In this document: positions 51,784 through 59,849 of the stretch, piece by piece
Layout: every line of letters begins with the position of its first letter
Numbering within the stretch: position 1 is the stretch's first letter
Assembly (NCBI GenBank): GCA_017745295.1
Contig: JAGHZR010000004.1
Span: forward strand, 235,959 to 299,958
DNA from: Novosphingobium sp.
GTDB taxonomy: Bacteria; Pseudomonadota; Alphaproteobacteria; Sphingomonadales; Sphingomonadaceae
Direction of reading: 5' to 3'
Length of the DNA: 64,000 nucleotides
The notes under the pieces: generated by a model
The model's database searches: none
What the model was told of the DNA's origin: nothing
Seen by the model: the letters and a program-made list of their open reading frames with translations, nothing else
Position numbers and translations under genes: made by a program

Positions 51784-53412
51784 ATGGCAGGGGAAGCTCC
51801 GGAGAATCCGGCAGGGCCGAACGCATCCGACATAAGACTGGTGATCGCCGCGTCCTCGATGGGCACGGTGTTCGAGTGGTACGACTTCTTCATCTACGGA
51901 ACGCTGGCCGGGATCATCGGCAAGACCTTCTTCCCCTCCGGCAATGCCACGCTGGAGACGCTGCTGGTCTGGGCGGGCTTCGCAGTAGGCTTCGGCTTCC
52001 GCCCGCTCGGCGCGGTGCTGTTCGGCTATCTGGGGGACCGACTCGGCCGCAAGTACACTTTCCTCGTGACCGTGACCCTGATGGGCGTGGCGACGGCGGG
52101 GGTCGGCCTGGTCCCTTCGGCCGGTACGATCGGCCTTGCCGCTCCGGCCGTGATCCTGCTCCTGCGGGTGCTTCAGGGGCTGGCGCTCGGTGGGGAATAC
52201 GGCGGCGCGGCGATCTACGTTTCCGAACACTCGCCATCGGGACGGCGCGGCTTTCACACCGGCTTCATCCAGGCGAGCGTTGTCGGCGGTTTCGTGCTCA
52301 GCCTGATCGTCGTGCTGGGCTGCAAGGCGGCGATGAGCGACGCCTTGTGGCAGGGTTGGGGCTGGCGCGTTCCCTTCCTGCTCAGCATCGCACTGCTCGC
52401 CATATCGTTGTGGATGCGCCTCAAGCTCTCCGAAAGCCCGGTGTTCAGGGCCATGCGGGAGGAGGGGGAGGTCTCCGGAAATCCCTTCCTTGAGAGCTTC
52501 ACCTATCCGGGCAATCGCAGGCGCATCTTCATCGCGCTTTTCGGCATCGCGGCGGGGCTGACGGTGATCTGGTACACGGCGATGTTCTCGGCCCTGAGCT
52601 TCCTCAAGGGAGCGATGCGCATGGAGGATACGGCGGCGGAACTGATCGTCGGCGGCGCGGCGGCGCTGGGCATGGTGTTCTTCGTGCTCTTCGGCAGCCT
52701 GTCCGATCGGATCGGACGCAAGAAGCCGATCGTCTGGGGCTACGCGCTGACGCTTGCGTTGCTGTTCCCGGTGTTCTGGACGATTGGAGAGCATGCCAAT
52801 CCGGCCTTGTCCCGCGCCGCTGAACGGGCACCGATCTTCGTTGCCGGTCCGGATTGCGACTACAACCCATTCCGCTCCGAGCAGATGACCCGGTGCGGCA
52901 AGCTTCTGGGCGACCTTGCCGGGGCCGGCGTTTCCTATCGGCTTTCGCAGGCGCCCGAACTGGTGCTTCAGGTGGGCGGACGCGCTCTGCCGCTGGCAAA
53001 CTACCCGTGGAACGACCGCAAGGTACGGGGCGTCCTATTGCAGCACTGGCTTGGCGAAGCAGGCTACGATTTCACCAAAGTGCGCCCCGCCATCGCCGAC
53101 GCATTGACGATCGGTGCGCTGTTGCTGCTGCTGATGGCTTTGTCCGGTGCGACTTACGGTCCGGTGGCCGCGCTGCTCTCGGAGATGTTCCCGCCGCGCA
53201 TCCGCTACAGTTCGATGTCGATTCCCTATCATCTCGGCACCGGGTACTTTGGCGGTTTCCTTCCGCTGATTTCCAGCTACATGGTCGCTAACAGCGGCAA
53301 TCCATTTCAGGGCCTTTGGTATACCTGGGGCGTTGTCGCGATTGCCCTTGCCGTCTCGCTCTGGGGGCTGCGGGGCGGCCCCCCGCGCGATTATGGTGAA
53401 GATGTTTCCTGA
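51784..53412 (+). CDS. MHS-family MFS transporter with a large extra loop
   Basis: A 542-residue proton symporter-type MFS protein of the metabolite:H+ symporter (MHS) group: ASSMGTVFEWYDFFIYG at helix 1, GYLGDRLGRKYTFLVT (motif A) and RVLQGLALGGEYGGAAIYVSEHSP. Twelve helices are expected. Residues about 336-437 form an unusual soluble segment with Cys358 and Cys371 before the last helices, where family members normally have a short loop. The substrate is unknown (relatives carry carboxylates, betaine, shikimate). Its end overlaps alr. Confidence 0.85.
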   Translation: MAGEAPENPAGPNASDIRLVIAASSMGTVFEWYDFFIYGTLAGIIGKTFFPSGNATLETLLVWAGFAVGFGFRPLGAVLFGYLGDRLGRKYTFLVTVTLMGVATAGVGLVPSAGTIGLAAPAVILLLRVLQGLALGGEYGGAAIYVSEHSPSGRRGFHTGFIQASVVGGFVLSLIVVLGCKAAMSDALWQGWGWRVPFLLSIALLAISLWMRLKLSESPVFRAMREEGEVSGNPFLESFTYPGNRRRIFIALFGIAAGLTVIWYTAMFSALSFLKGAMRMEDTAAELIVGGAAALGMVFFVLFGSLSDRIGRKKPIVWGYALTLALLFPVFWTIGEHANPALSRAAERAPIFVAGPDCDYNPFRSEQMTRCGKLLGDLAGAGVSYRLSQAPELVLQVGGRALPLANYPWNDRKVRGVLLQHWLGEAGYDFTKVRPAIADALTIGALLLLLMALSGATYGPVAALLSEMFPPRIRYSSMSIPYHLGTGYFGGFLPLISSYMVANSGNPFQGLWYTWGVVAIALAVSLWGLRGGPPRDYGEDVS

Positions 53413-54451
53413 ATTTCCTGCTTCCGCCCTCCGCCTCGCTTTCGACCGCGACGCCCTGCGCTCCAACTGGCTGGCGCTCGACCGCCTGTCGGGAAGCGCC
53501 CGCGCCGGGGCTGCGGTGAAGGCCAACGGCTACGGCCTCGGCGCGCGGGAAGTGGTTCCGGTGCTCCACGCCGCCGGATGTCATGAGTTCTTCGTCGCGC
53601 ATTGGGGCGAGGCGCAGGACCTGCTCGATTGCGTCAGCCCGGCTGCGCTTTCGGTGCTGCACGGCCCGCTGACCGCGCAGGATGCCGCGTTCGCGCGCGA
53701 GACCGGGGTGACGCCGGTGATCAATTCGCTTTCGCAAGCCCGGCGCTGGACCGATGCGGGGGGCGGGCGCTGCCACCTGATGGTCGATACCGGCATGAAC
53801 CGGCTCGGCGTCCGCCTGGAGGAACTGGGCGACGCGGCGATCGCCGCGCTCGATATCGACGTGTTGATCTCGCACCTGGCCTCAGCCGAGGAAGAGACCG
53901 ACCTCAACGCCGTGCAATGCGCGCGCTGGCAGGCGGCGCGCAGGCAAGTGCGCCATGCCCGCGCCAGCCTTGCCAACAGCGCCGGGATCGCGCTCGGCAG
54001 CGACTATCACGGCGACCTGACCCGTCCCGGCATCGCGCTCTACGGCGGTATTCCCCGCGCGGGCATGGGAGAGTATTTGCAGCAGGTGGTCCGTCCCGAA
54101 GCGGCGATCCTCCAGGTCCGCGAAGTCCCCGCAGGCGAGACGATCGGCTACAACGCCACCTTCACCGCGCCCGCGGCAATGCGGGTCGGCGCGATCGCGC
54201 TGGGCTATGCGGACGGTTACTTGCGGTGTTGGTCCGGCAAGGGCCTGTTCCGCGCCAAGGGACACGAACTGCCGGTGCTCGGCCGCGTGAGCATGGACCT
54301 CACGGTCGTCAACCTGACCCATGCGCCGGACGTGGGCGAGGGCGACTGGATCGCGGCGGACTATGCTCTTCCGGAGGCTGCTGCCACTTCCGGGCTTTCC
54401 CAGTACGAACTGCTTACCCTGCTGGGGCGACGGTTCGGCCGCGAGGGGTAA
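53402..54451 (+). CDS. alr: Alanine racemase
   Basis: PLP enzyme making D-alanine for peptidoglycan. A 349-residue protein with the PLP lysine Lys40 in AAVKANGYGLGA, the MVDTGMNRLGV segment and the second-site catalytic Tyr in ETIGYNATF. The ATG at 53402 lies within the last codons of the transporter gene; an upstream ATG at 53393 is also possible and would add MVK. The overlap with the transporter suggests co-translation, though there is no functional link that I can see. Confidence 0.95.
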   Translation: MFPEFPASALRLAFDRDALRSNWLALDRLSGSARAGAAVKANGYGLGAREVVPVLHAAGCHEFFVAHWGEAQDLLDCVSPAALSVLHGPLTAQDAAFARETGVTPVINSLSQARRWTDAGGGRCHLMVDTGMNRLGVRLEELGDAAIAALDIDVLISHLASAEEETDLNAVQCARWQAARRQVRHARASLANSAGIALGSDYHGDLTRPGIALYGGIPRAGMGEYLQQVVRPEAAILQVREVPAGETIGYNATFTAPAAMRVGAIALGYADGYLRCWSGKGLFRAKGHELPVLGRVSMDLTVVNLTHAPDVGEGDWIAADYALPEAAATSGLSQYELLTLLGRRFGREG

Positions 54452-54554
54452 TCCTCCAGAGTTTTGCTGCGCAGCAATTTGTGTTGCGTTGCGACAACCC
54501 AGGGTGGTAACTTGTGTGATACAGGCCGGAAATTAGGCAGATTGGGGATTGGCA

Positions 54555-55115
54555 ATGGCTGAAACGGCGTCGCAGGACGACAACACGGTAATCATAAAAA
54601 AATACGCTAACCGTCGCCTCTACAATACACGTTCGTCGAGCTACATCACGCTCGATCATCTCGCGAAGATGACCCGCGAAGGGGTCGATTACAAAGTGCT
54701 CGATGCCAAGACCGGCACCGATATCACGCACACGATCCTCACGCAGATCATCATGGAGGAAGAATCGAACGGAGAGCAGATGCTCCCGGTGAACTTCCTG
54801 CGCGAACTCATCAGCATGTACGGCAATTCGATGCAGTCGCTGGTGCCGCATTATCTTGAAGCCTCGATGGACAACTTCCGGGCCAACCAGACGAAACTGC
54901 ACAAGGCATTCGAGGACAGTCTGGGCAACAATCCGCTGGCGAAGCTGGCCGAACAGAACATGGCGATGTTCAAGGCCGCCGCCTCTGCCTTCATGCCCGG
55001 TGCCGAAAAGCCAGAAACCAAGGCGCCTCCAGCCGCCGAGAACGCCGGAGATCTTGCCGCGCTGCGCGATCAGATGGCGGAAATCCAGAAGAGGCTTGAC
55101 GCGCTGGGCAAATAA
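54555..55115 (+). CDS. phaR: Polyhydroxyalkanoate synthesis repressor PhaR
   Basis: A 186-residue regulator. The N-terminal PHB_acc_N DNA-binding domain (IKKYANRRLYNTRSSSYITLDHLAKMTREG) is very well conserved; the PHB_acc domain follows (LTQIIMEEE, MLPVNFLRELISMYGNSMQ). PhaR controls phasin and PHA granule genes in alphaproteobacteria by binding PHA or DNA. The ATG at 54555 is preceded by GGGGATTGGC; the TTG at 54549 is less likely. No phasin or PHA synthase gene is in the window. Confidence 0.94.
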   Translation: MAETASQDDNTVIIKKYANRRLYNTRSSSYITLDHLAKMTREGVDYKVLDAKTGTDITHTILTQIIMEEESNGEQMLPVNFLRELISMYGNSMQSLVPHYLEASMDNFRANQTKLHKAFEDSLGNNPLAKLAEQNMAMFKAAASAFMPGAEKPETKAPPAAENAGDLAALRDQMAEIQKRLDALGK

Positions 55116-55216
55116 GGGTCTGCGCGAGGTGCTTTCGCGGCGCGTAAAACACGCCGCGACTTGCCCGGAATGCAACGGATGGTCCGTCGCATCGCTCAGT
55201 TCAGGAAGAAGCACCC

Positions 55217-56755
55217 GTGCCCGCCATTCGTCACGCCCTCTCCACCAAGCGCGAGGACGACTTCGCCCAGTGGTATCAGGAAGTCATTTCCGAAGCCGAA
55301 ATGGCCGAAGAATCGGGTGTCCGCGGATGCATGGTCATCAAGCCGTGGGGCTACGGCATCTGGGAACGCATCCAGCGCCTGATGGATGACCGCATCAAGG
55401 CCGCCGGCGTCACCAACTGCTACTTCCCGCTGTTCATTCCGCTGTCCTACTTCGCCAAGGAAGCCGAGCACGTCGAAGGCTTCGCCAAGGAAATGGCGGT
55501 CGTCACCCACCACCGCCTCGTCGGCGATGGCAAGGGCGGTCTCGTCCCAGATCCCGAAGCGAAGCTGGAAGAGCCGCTGATCGTCCGTCCGACTTCGGAA
55601 ACGGTGATCGGCGCCGCCATGGCGCGCTGGGTGCAGTCGTGGCGCGACCTGCCGCTCATGGTCAACCAGTGGGCCAATGTCGTGCGCTGGGAAATGCGCA
55701 CCCGCATGTTCCTGCGCACCAGCGAGTTCCTCTGGCAGGAGGGCCACACCGCCCATGCCGACCGCGCCGATGCCATGACCGAGACGCTGCGCGCGCTCGA
55801 AATGTACCGCGACTTTGCCGAGACCGAGCTGGCCATGCCGGTGATCGCCGGTGAAAAGCCCGAGAACGAACGCTTCCCCGGCGCCGTCGCGACCTATTCG
55901 ATCGAAGCGATGATGCAGGACGGCAAGGCGCTCCAGGCGGGCACCTCGCACTACCTCGGCACCGGCTTCGCCGAAGCGGCGGGCATCCAGTACCAGGACA
56001 AGGAAGGCACCCAGCAATACGCCCATACGACCAGCTGGGGCACCTCGACCCGCATGGTCGGCGGCGTCATCATGACCCACGGCGATGACGATGGTCTGCG
56101 CGTGCCGCCGATGATCGCGCCGCACCAGATCGTGATCCTGCCGATGCTGCGCGAAAACGACGAGGACGAAGCGCTGCTCGCCTACTGTGAGGAACTGCGC
56201 AAGGCACTCGTCACCCAGTTCGCGCTGAACGAACCGCTGCGTGTCCTGCTCGACAAGCGTCCGGGCAAGGCCACGCAGAAGCGCTGGGCCTGGGTCAAGA
56301 AGGGCGTTCCGCTAATCCTCGAAATCGGCGGCCGCGATGCTGCGGGCGGGCAGGTCTCGATGCTGCGCCGCGACAAGCTCTGGAACGAAGCGGCCAAGGC
56401 CAACTTCGTGGCTCTGGCCAAGGAAGACTTCGTCGCGCGCGCCGTGACCGAGATCGAGGACATCCAGACCTCGCTCTTCGCCGAAGCCAAGGGCAAGCTG
56501 GAGGCGAACATCTCCCGCGCCGGCAGTTTCGACGAACTGGCTGCCGCCTTCGCGGACGACAAGCGCTATCCGGGCTGGGTCGAAGTCGAATGGTCGCGCC
56601 CGACCGGAGCGGCGCTCGAAGCCGTCGTCCAGAAGCTGAAGGCGCTCAAGCTGACCATCCGCAACACACCGCTCACCGCACAGCCGGTCTCCGGTAACTG
56701 TGTGTTCACCGGCGATGCGGCAGTGGAACGTATCTACGTCGCGAGATCCTACTGA
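55217..56755 (+). CDS. proS: Proline--tRNA ligase, archaeal/eukaryal-like form
   Basis: Class II synthetase charging tRNA-Pro, 512 residues. It begins at GTG 55217 behind AGGAAGAAG. Class II signatures are RPTSETVIGAAMARWVQSWRDLPLM (motif 2 region) and MLRENDEDEALLAYCEELRKAL. The EVISEAEMAEESGVRGCMVI start, HVEGFAKEMAVVTH and C-terminal extension with zinc-region remnant and final Tyr resemble archaeal and eukaryal ProRS, not the bacterial INS-containing or short types. That class is my reading of motifs and length. Confidence 0.93.
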   Translation: MPAIRHALSTKREDDFAQWYQEVISEAEMAEESGVRGCMVIKPWGYGIWERIQRLMDDRIKAAGVTNCYFPLFIPLSYFAKEAEHVEGFAKEMAVVTHHRLVGDGKGGLVPDPEAKLEEPLIVRPTSETVIGAAMARWVQSWRDLPLMVNQWANVVRWEMRTRMFLRTSEFLWQEGHTAHADRADAMTETLRALEMYRDFAETELAMPVIAGEKPENERFPGAVATYSIEAMMQDGKALQAGTSHYLGTGFAEAAGIQYQDKEGTQQYAHTTSWGTSTRMVGGVIMTHGDDDGLRVPPMIAPHQIVILPMLRENDEDEALLAYCEELRKALVTQFALNEPLRVLLDKRPGKATQKRWAWVKKGVPLILEIGGRDAAGGQVSMLRRDKLWNEAAKANFVALAKEDFVARAVTEIEDIQTSLFAEAKGKLEANISRAGSFDELAAAFADDKRYPGWVEVEWSRPTGAALEAVVQKLKALKLTIRNTPLTAQPVSGNCVFTGDAAVERIYVARSY

Positions 56756-56775
56756 TCTGAAAGGAGGAAGAGGGC

Positions 56776-57360
56776 GTGCTGGGATCGATCAAGTACAATC
56801 TGACGAACCTGCTGAACTTCAAGGGCCGCGATGCGCGGCAGACTTTCTGGTTCTACGTCCTCTTCCTCATCGTGATCCAGTACGCCGTGGGCATGGCGAT
56901 CGTCATGCCGATGATGGGCAGGATCATGAAAGGCGCCTTCGTGGCCGCACAGCAGGGCGTCTCCGGAGGAGACATGAACGCCCGCGTCATGGCACAGATG
57001 GCCGGGTACATGCGCACGTCGATGACGCTCTCGACCATCGTGTCGCTCACGGCAGGGCTGCTGCTGCTGGCCTCCTTCGCGCGGCGGCTGCACGATTCCG
57101 GCAAGCCCGGCTGGATTTCGCTGCTGACATTCCTGCTGTCGCTCACCTCCAAGGCGATCGTCTGGTCCAGAATGGACGAGATCGTCTCGACCATGCAGCG
57201 TGTCTCGGCGGACAATCTTGAGACGGCTTTCGCCATGCAATCCAGAATGGTGACCGCCAGCCTGCTCGGTTACGCGGCGATTCTGATCGTCATCATCTTC
57301 GGCGTCTGGCCATCCAATCCGGGTTCGAACCGCTACGGAGAGGCGCCCGTCCGCTTCTGA
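56776..57360 (+). CDS. DUF805 membrane protein
   Basis: A 194-residue inner-membrane protein of the DUF805/YhaH family with four hydrophobic helices. It opens with the family motif FKGRDARQTFWFYVLF and has the internal ARRLHDSGKPGWISLL block typical of the family. It starts at GTG 56776 behind a strong AAAGGAGGAAG site, 20 bp after proS, so it is likely co-transcribed. Function unknown. Confidence 0.85.
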   Translation: MLGSIKYNLTNLLNFKGRDARQTFWFYVLFLIVIQYAVGMAIVMPMMGRIMKGAFVAAQQGVSGGDMNARVMAQMAGYMRTSMTLSTIVSLTAGLLLLASFARRLHDSGKPGWISLLTFLLSLTSKAIVWSRMDEIVSTMQRVSADNLETAFAMQSRMVTASLLGYAAILIVIIFGVWPSNPGSNRYGEAPVRF

Positions 57361-57400
57361 GGCCTTGCCAAGCGGGCACTCCGGCGTGACAAGCGCCTCT

Positions 57401-58759
57401 ATGAACAAGCTTCTGGTCGCGACTGCGCTTTCCGCTACGATCCTCTCCAGTCTTCCGGCCGATGCGGCTGACTCGCCTCAAAAGCCAGTTCCCGACGAGG
57501 TGTCCGAAGCCCGCATGCGCGCGGATGTGGCCAAGCTGGTCTCGTTCGGCACTCGCCACACGCTCTCTTCCGACACGGATCCCAAGCGCGGGATCGGTGC
57601 GGCCCGTCGCTGGGCTGCCGACGAATTCCGTAAGACCGCCAAGGCCTGCGGAAACTGCCTCGAAGTGGTCATGCCCGAGGCCATGGTCAGCGGCACGCGC
57701 ATCCCGGTGCCGGTGAAGATGGTCGATGTCGTCGCCATCCAGCGCGGCACCGAACGGCCCAACGAAGTCGTGATCGTGGAAGCCCATATCGACAGCCGCG
57801 TCACCGACGTCATGGACGTGAAGAGCGACGCTCCGGGCGCCAATGACGACGGTTCGGGCACCGCGCTGGTCCTCGAAGCGGCTCGTGTCCTGTCCAAGCG
57901 GAAGTTCGCCACGACCATCGTCTATGCCGCGCTTTCCGGCGAGGAGCAGGGCCTCTACGGTGGCAAGCTCCTCGCCGACTACGCGAAGCAACAGGGCTGG
58001 ACGGTGAAGGCCGTGCTCAACAACGACATCGTCGGCGGCACCCACGGTTCCGACGGCCTCGTCGATGACAAGAATGTCCGCCTCTTCTCGGAAGGCCCGC
58101 GCGCCGACGCCACCGACAAGACCCGCGCCGATGCCCGCCGTTTCGGCGGCGAGAACGACAGTCCTGGGCGCAACATCTCGCGCTTCATCGCCGAACTCGC
58201 CGACGGCGTGCAGGGCGACCTCGCGGTCCGGCAGGTCTGGCGCGCCGATCGCATGGGGCGCGGCGGCGACCAGCTGCCGTTCCTCGAACAAGGCAACCCC
58301 GCCGTGCGCTTCTCGGTCGCGATCGAGGACTACGAGCACCAGCACCAGGACTTGCGCACAGAAAACGGAATCAGGTACGGCGACACCATCGACGAGATGG
58401 ACTTCCCCTACCTTGCCAAGGTGACGCGCCTCAACATCGCCGCGCTGGCCGCTCTCGCTGCCGCACCGATGCCGCCGACCGCCACGGCCGATGCTGCGGT
58501 GAAGACCTGGACCGACGTGACCTGGAAGGCCGTCGCAGGGGCGGCGGCCTATTCGGTCTGGCGCCGCCGCACCGATGCCCCCGAATGGGAAGCGCAGCCG
58601 ATGATCGCGCGCACCACCGAGACGAGCGTCAAGCTCGACGGTCTGCGCGGAGACGACTGGATTCTCGGCGTCCGCTCGATCGCTGCGGACGGCAGCGTTT
58701 CCCCCATCGCCGCTGCCGTACCGGGCGGAGGGTTTACTCCGCTTGCCCAGTTGCCCTAA
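57401..58759 (+). CDS. M28 family zinc aminopeptidase-like exported protein
   Basis: A 452-residue exported peptidase. ATG 57401 begins a signal peptide ending ADA. The M28 di-zinc site is visible: His in EAHIDSR, bridging Asp in GANDDGSG, Glu pair in SGEEQGLYGG, Asp in LNNDIVGG and a late His in EDYEHQHQ. After about residue 360 comes a fibronectin-III-like segment (VTWKAVAGAAAYSVWRRR), consistent with wall or surface attachment. It follows the DUF805 gene at 40 bp and may cleave peptides in the periplasm. Confidence 0.88.
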   Translation: MNKLLVATALSATILSSLPADAADSPQKPVPDEVSEARMRADVAKLVSFGTRHTLSSDTDPKRGIGAARRWAADEFRKTAKACGNCLEVVMPEAMVSGTRIPVPVKMVDVVAIQRGTERPNEVVIVEAHIDSRVTDVMDVKSDAPGANDDGSGTALVLEAARVLSKRKFATTIVYAALSGEEQGLYGGKLLADYAKQQGWTVKAVLNNDIVGGTHGSDGLVDDKNVRLFSEGPRADATDKTRADARRFGGENDSPGRNISRFIAELADGVQGDLAVRQVWRADRMGRGGDQLPFLEQGNPAVRFSVAIEDYEHQHQDLRTENGIRYGDTIDEMDFPYLAKVTRLNIAALAALAAAPMPPTATADAAVKTWTDVTWKAVAGAAAYSVWRRRTDAPEWEAQPMIARTTETSVKLDGLRGDDWILGVRSIAADGSVSPIAAAVPGGGFTPLAQLP

Positions 58760-58913
58760 TCCCGCAGATGATCGAGTTCTACCGGTCGAAGGCCTGCCCT
58801 GCGCGAGACTTGCTGGCACGGGGCCAAGTAAATGTTTGTTGTCGGACCGGCGCCCGTCGTGACAGGCCCCGGCGCGATAGGAGAAGCGCGATTTCGAGTA
58901 ATGGTGGGCAATC

Positions 58914-59789
58914 ATGGCACTGACGCAGCATTTCGATTTCCTGCACGTGATTGCGGGCATGCTCGTCGGCGTGCTCGTGGGGCTTACCGGCGTGGGCGGC
59001 GGTTCGCTGATGACGCCGCTGCTGGTGCTGCTTTTCGGCGTCAGTCCGCAGACAGCGGTCGGAACCGACCTGCTGTTCGCTGCGATGACCAAGATCGCCG
59101 GTTCGGCGGTTCACGGCAAGCGCGAGACGGTGGACTGGCGGATCGTGCGCCGGATGGCTTGCGGCAGCATTCCGGCGGCGGTCCTGACGCTGGGGTTTCT
59201 GTCGTGGTTCGGCAAGATCGGCAATTCCACCGAGCACCTCATCATGACGTCGCTCGCCGCGTTGCTGGGCATCACGGCTGTCGCGGTGATCTGCCGCAAG
59301 TGGCTGCTGAGGCTTGCGCATGACATCGATCCGGCCCGCCCGCGTTCGCGGGTGCTGGCCGGAACCGTGCTACTGGGCGCGGCAATCGGCGTTGCGGTCT
59401 CGATCTCCTCGGTGGGGGCAGGGGCCATCGGCATGACCGTGCTGCTGGTGCTCTATCCCAAGCTCCCCGTCGCCCGTGTTGTCGGCTCCGACATCGCCCA
59501 TGCCGTGCCGCTGGCCCTGATCGCCGGGTTCGGCCACTGGATCATCGGCGATGTCGACTTCGCGCTTCTGGCCGTCTTGCTGATCGGCTCGATTCCGGGG
59601 GTGGTGATCGGCAGCTATCTGTCGTCGCACGCTTCCGACCGCATTCTCCAGCCTCTGCTGGCCTGCGTGCTGGCGGTGTCGTCCTGGCAACTCTTCCTCA
59701 AGGCCAATGCCGGGGATAAGCATGCACCCGCGCCAACCACCGCGCAGTCGGTATCGATTGCCGGTGAAGCAGCGGCAAAACAGCCCTGA
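58914..59789 (+). CDS. TauE/SafE family sulfite/anion exporter
   Basis: A 291-residue permease with eight or so helices. Family motifs are the two repeats GLTGVGGGSLMTPLLVLLFGVSP (first half) and SISSVGAGAIGMTVLLVLYPKLPVARVVGSDI (second half), each with the conserved Gly-rich turn and the VG(T/S)D motif. Members export sulfite, sulfoacetate or similar anions. No sulfur pathway gene is adjacent. The 154 bp upstream contains no other gene. Start ATG 58914. Confidence 0.93.
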   Translation: MALTQHFDFLHVIAGMLVGVLVGLTGVGGGSLMTPLLVLLFGVSPQTAVGTDLLFAAMTKIAGSAVHGKRETVDWRIVRRMACGSIPAAVLTLGFLSWFGKIGNSTEHLIMTSLAALLGITAVAVICRKWLLRLAHDIDPARPRSRVLAGTVLLGAAIGVAVSISSVGAGAIGMTVLLVLYPKLPVARVVGSDIAHAVPLALIAGFGHWIIGDVDFALLAVLLIGSIPGVVIGSYLSSHASDRILQPLLACVLAVSSWQLFLKANAGDKHAPAPTTAQSVSIAGEAAAKQP

Positions 59790-59849
59790 CGTCGACCGGG
59801 AGTGGTGCCGCCTCTCGCGGCACCATTGCATTGACGGCCATTCCGGCGC

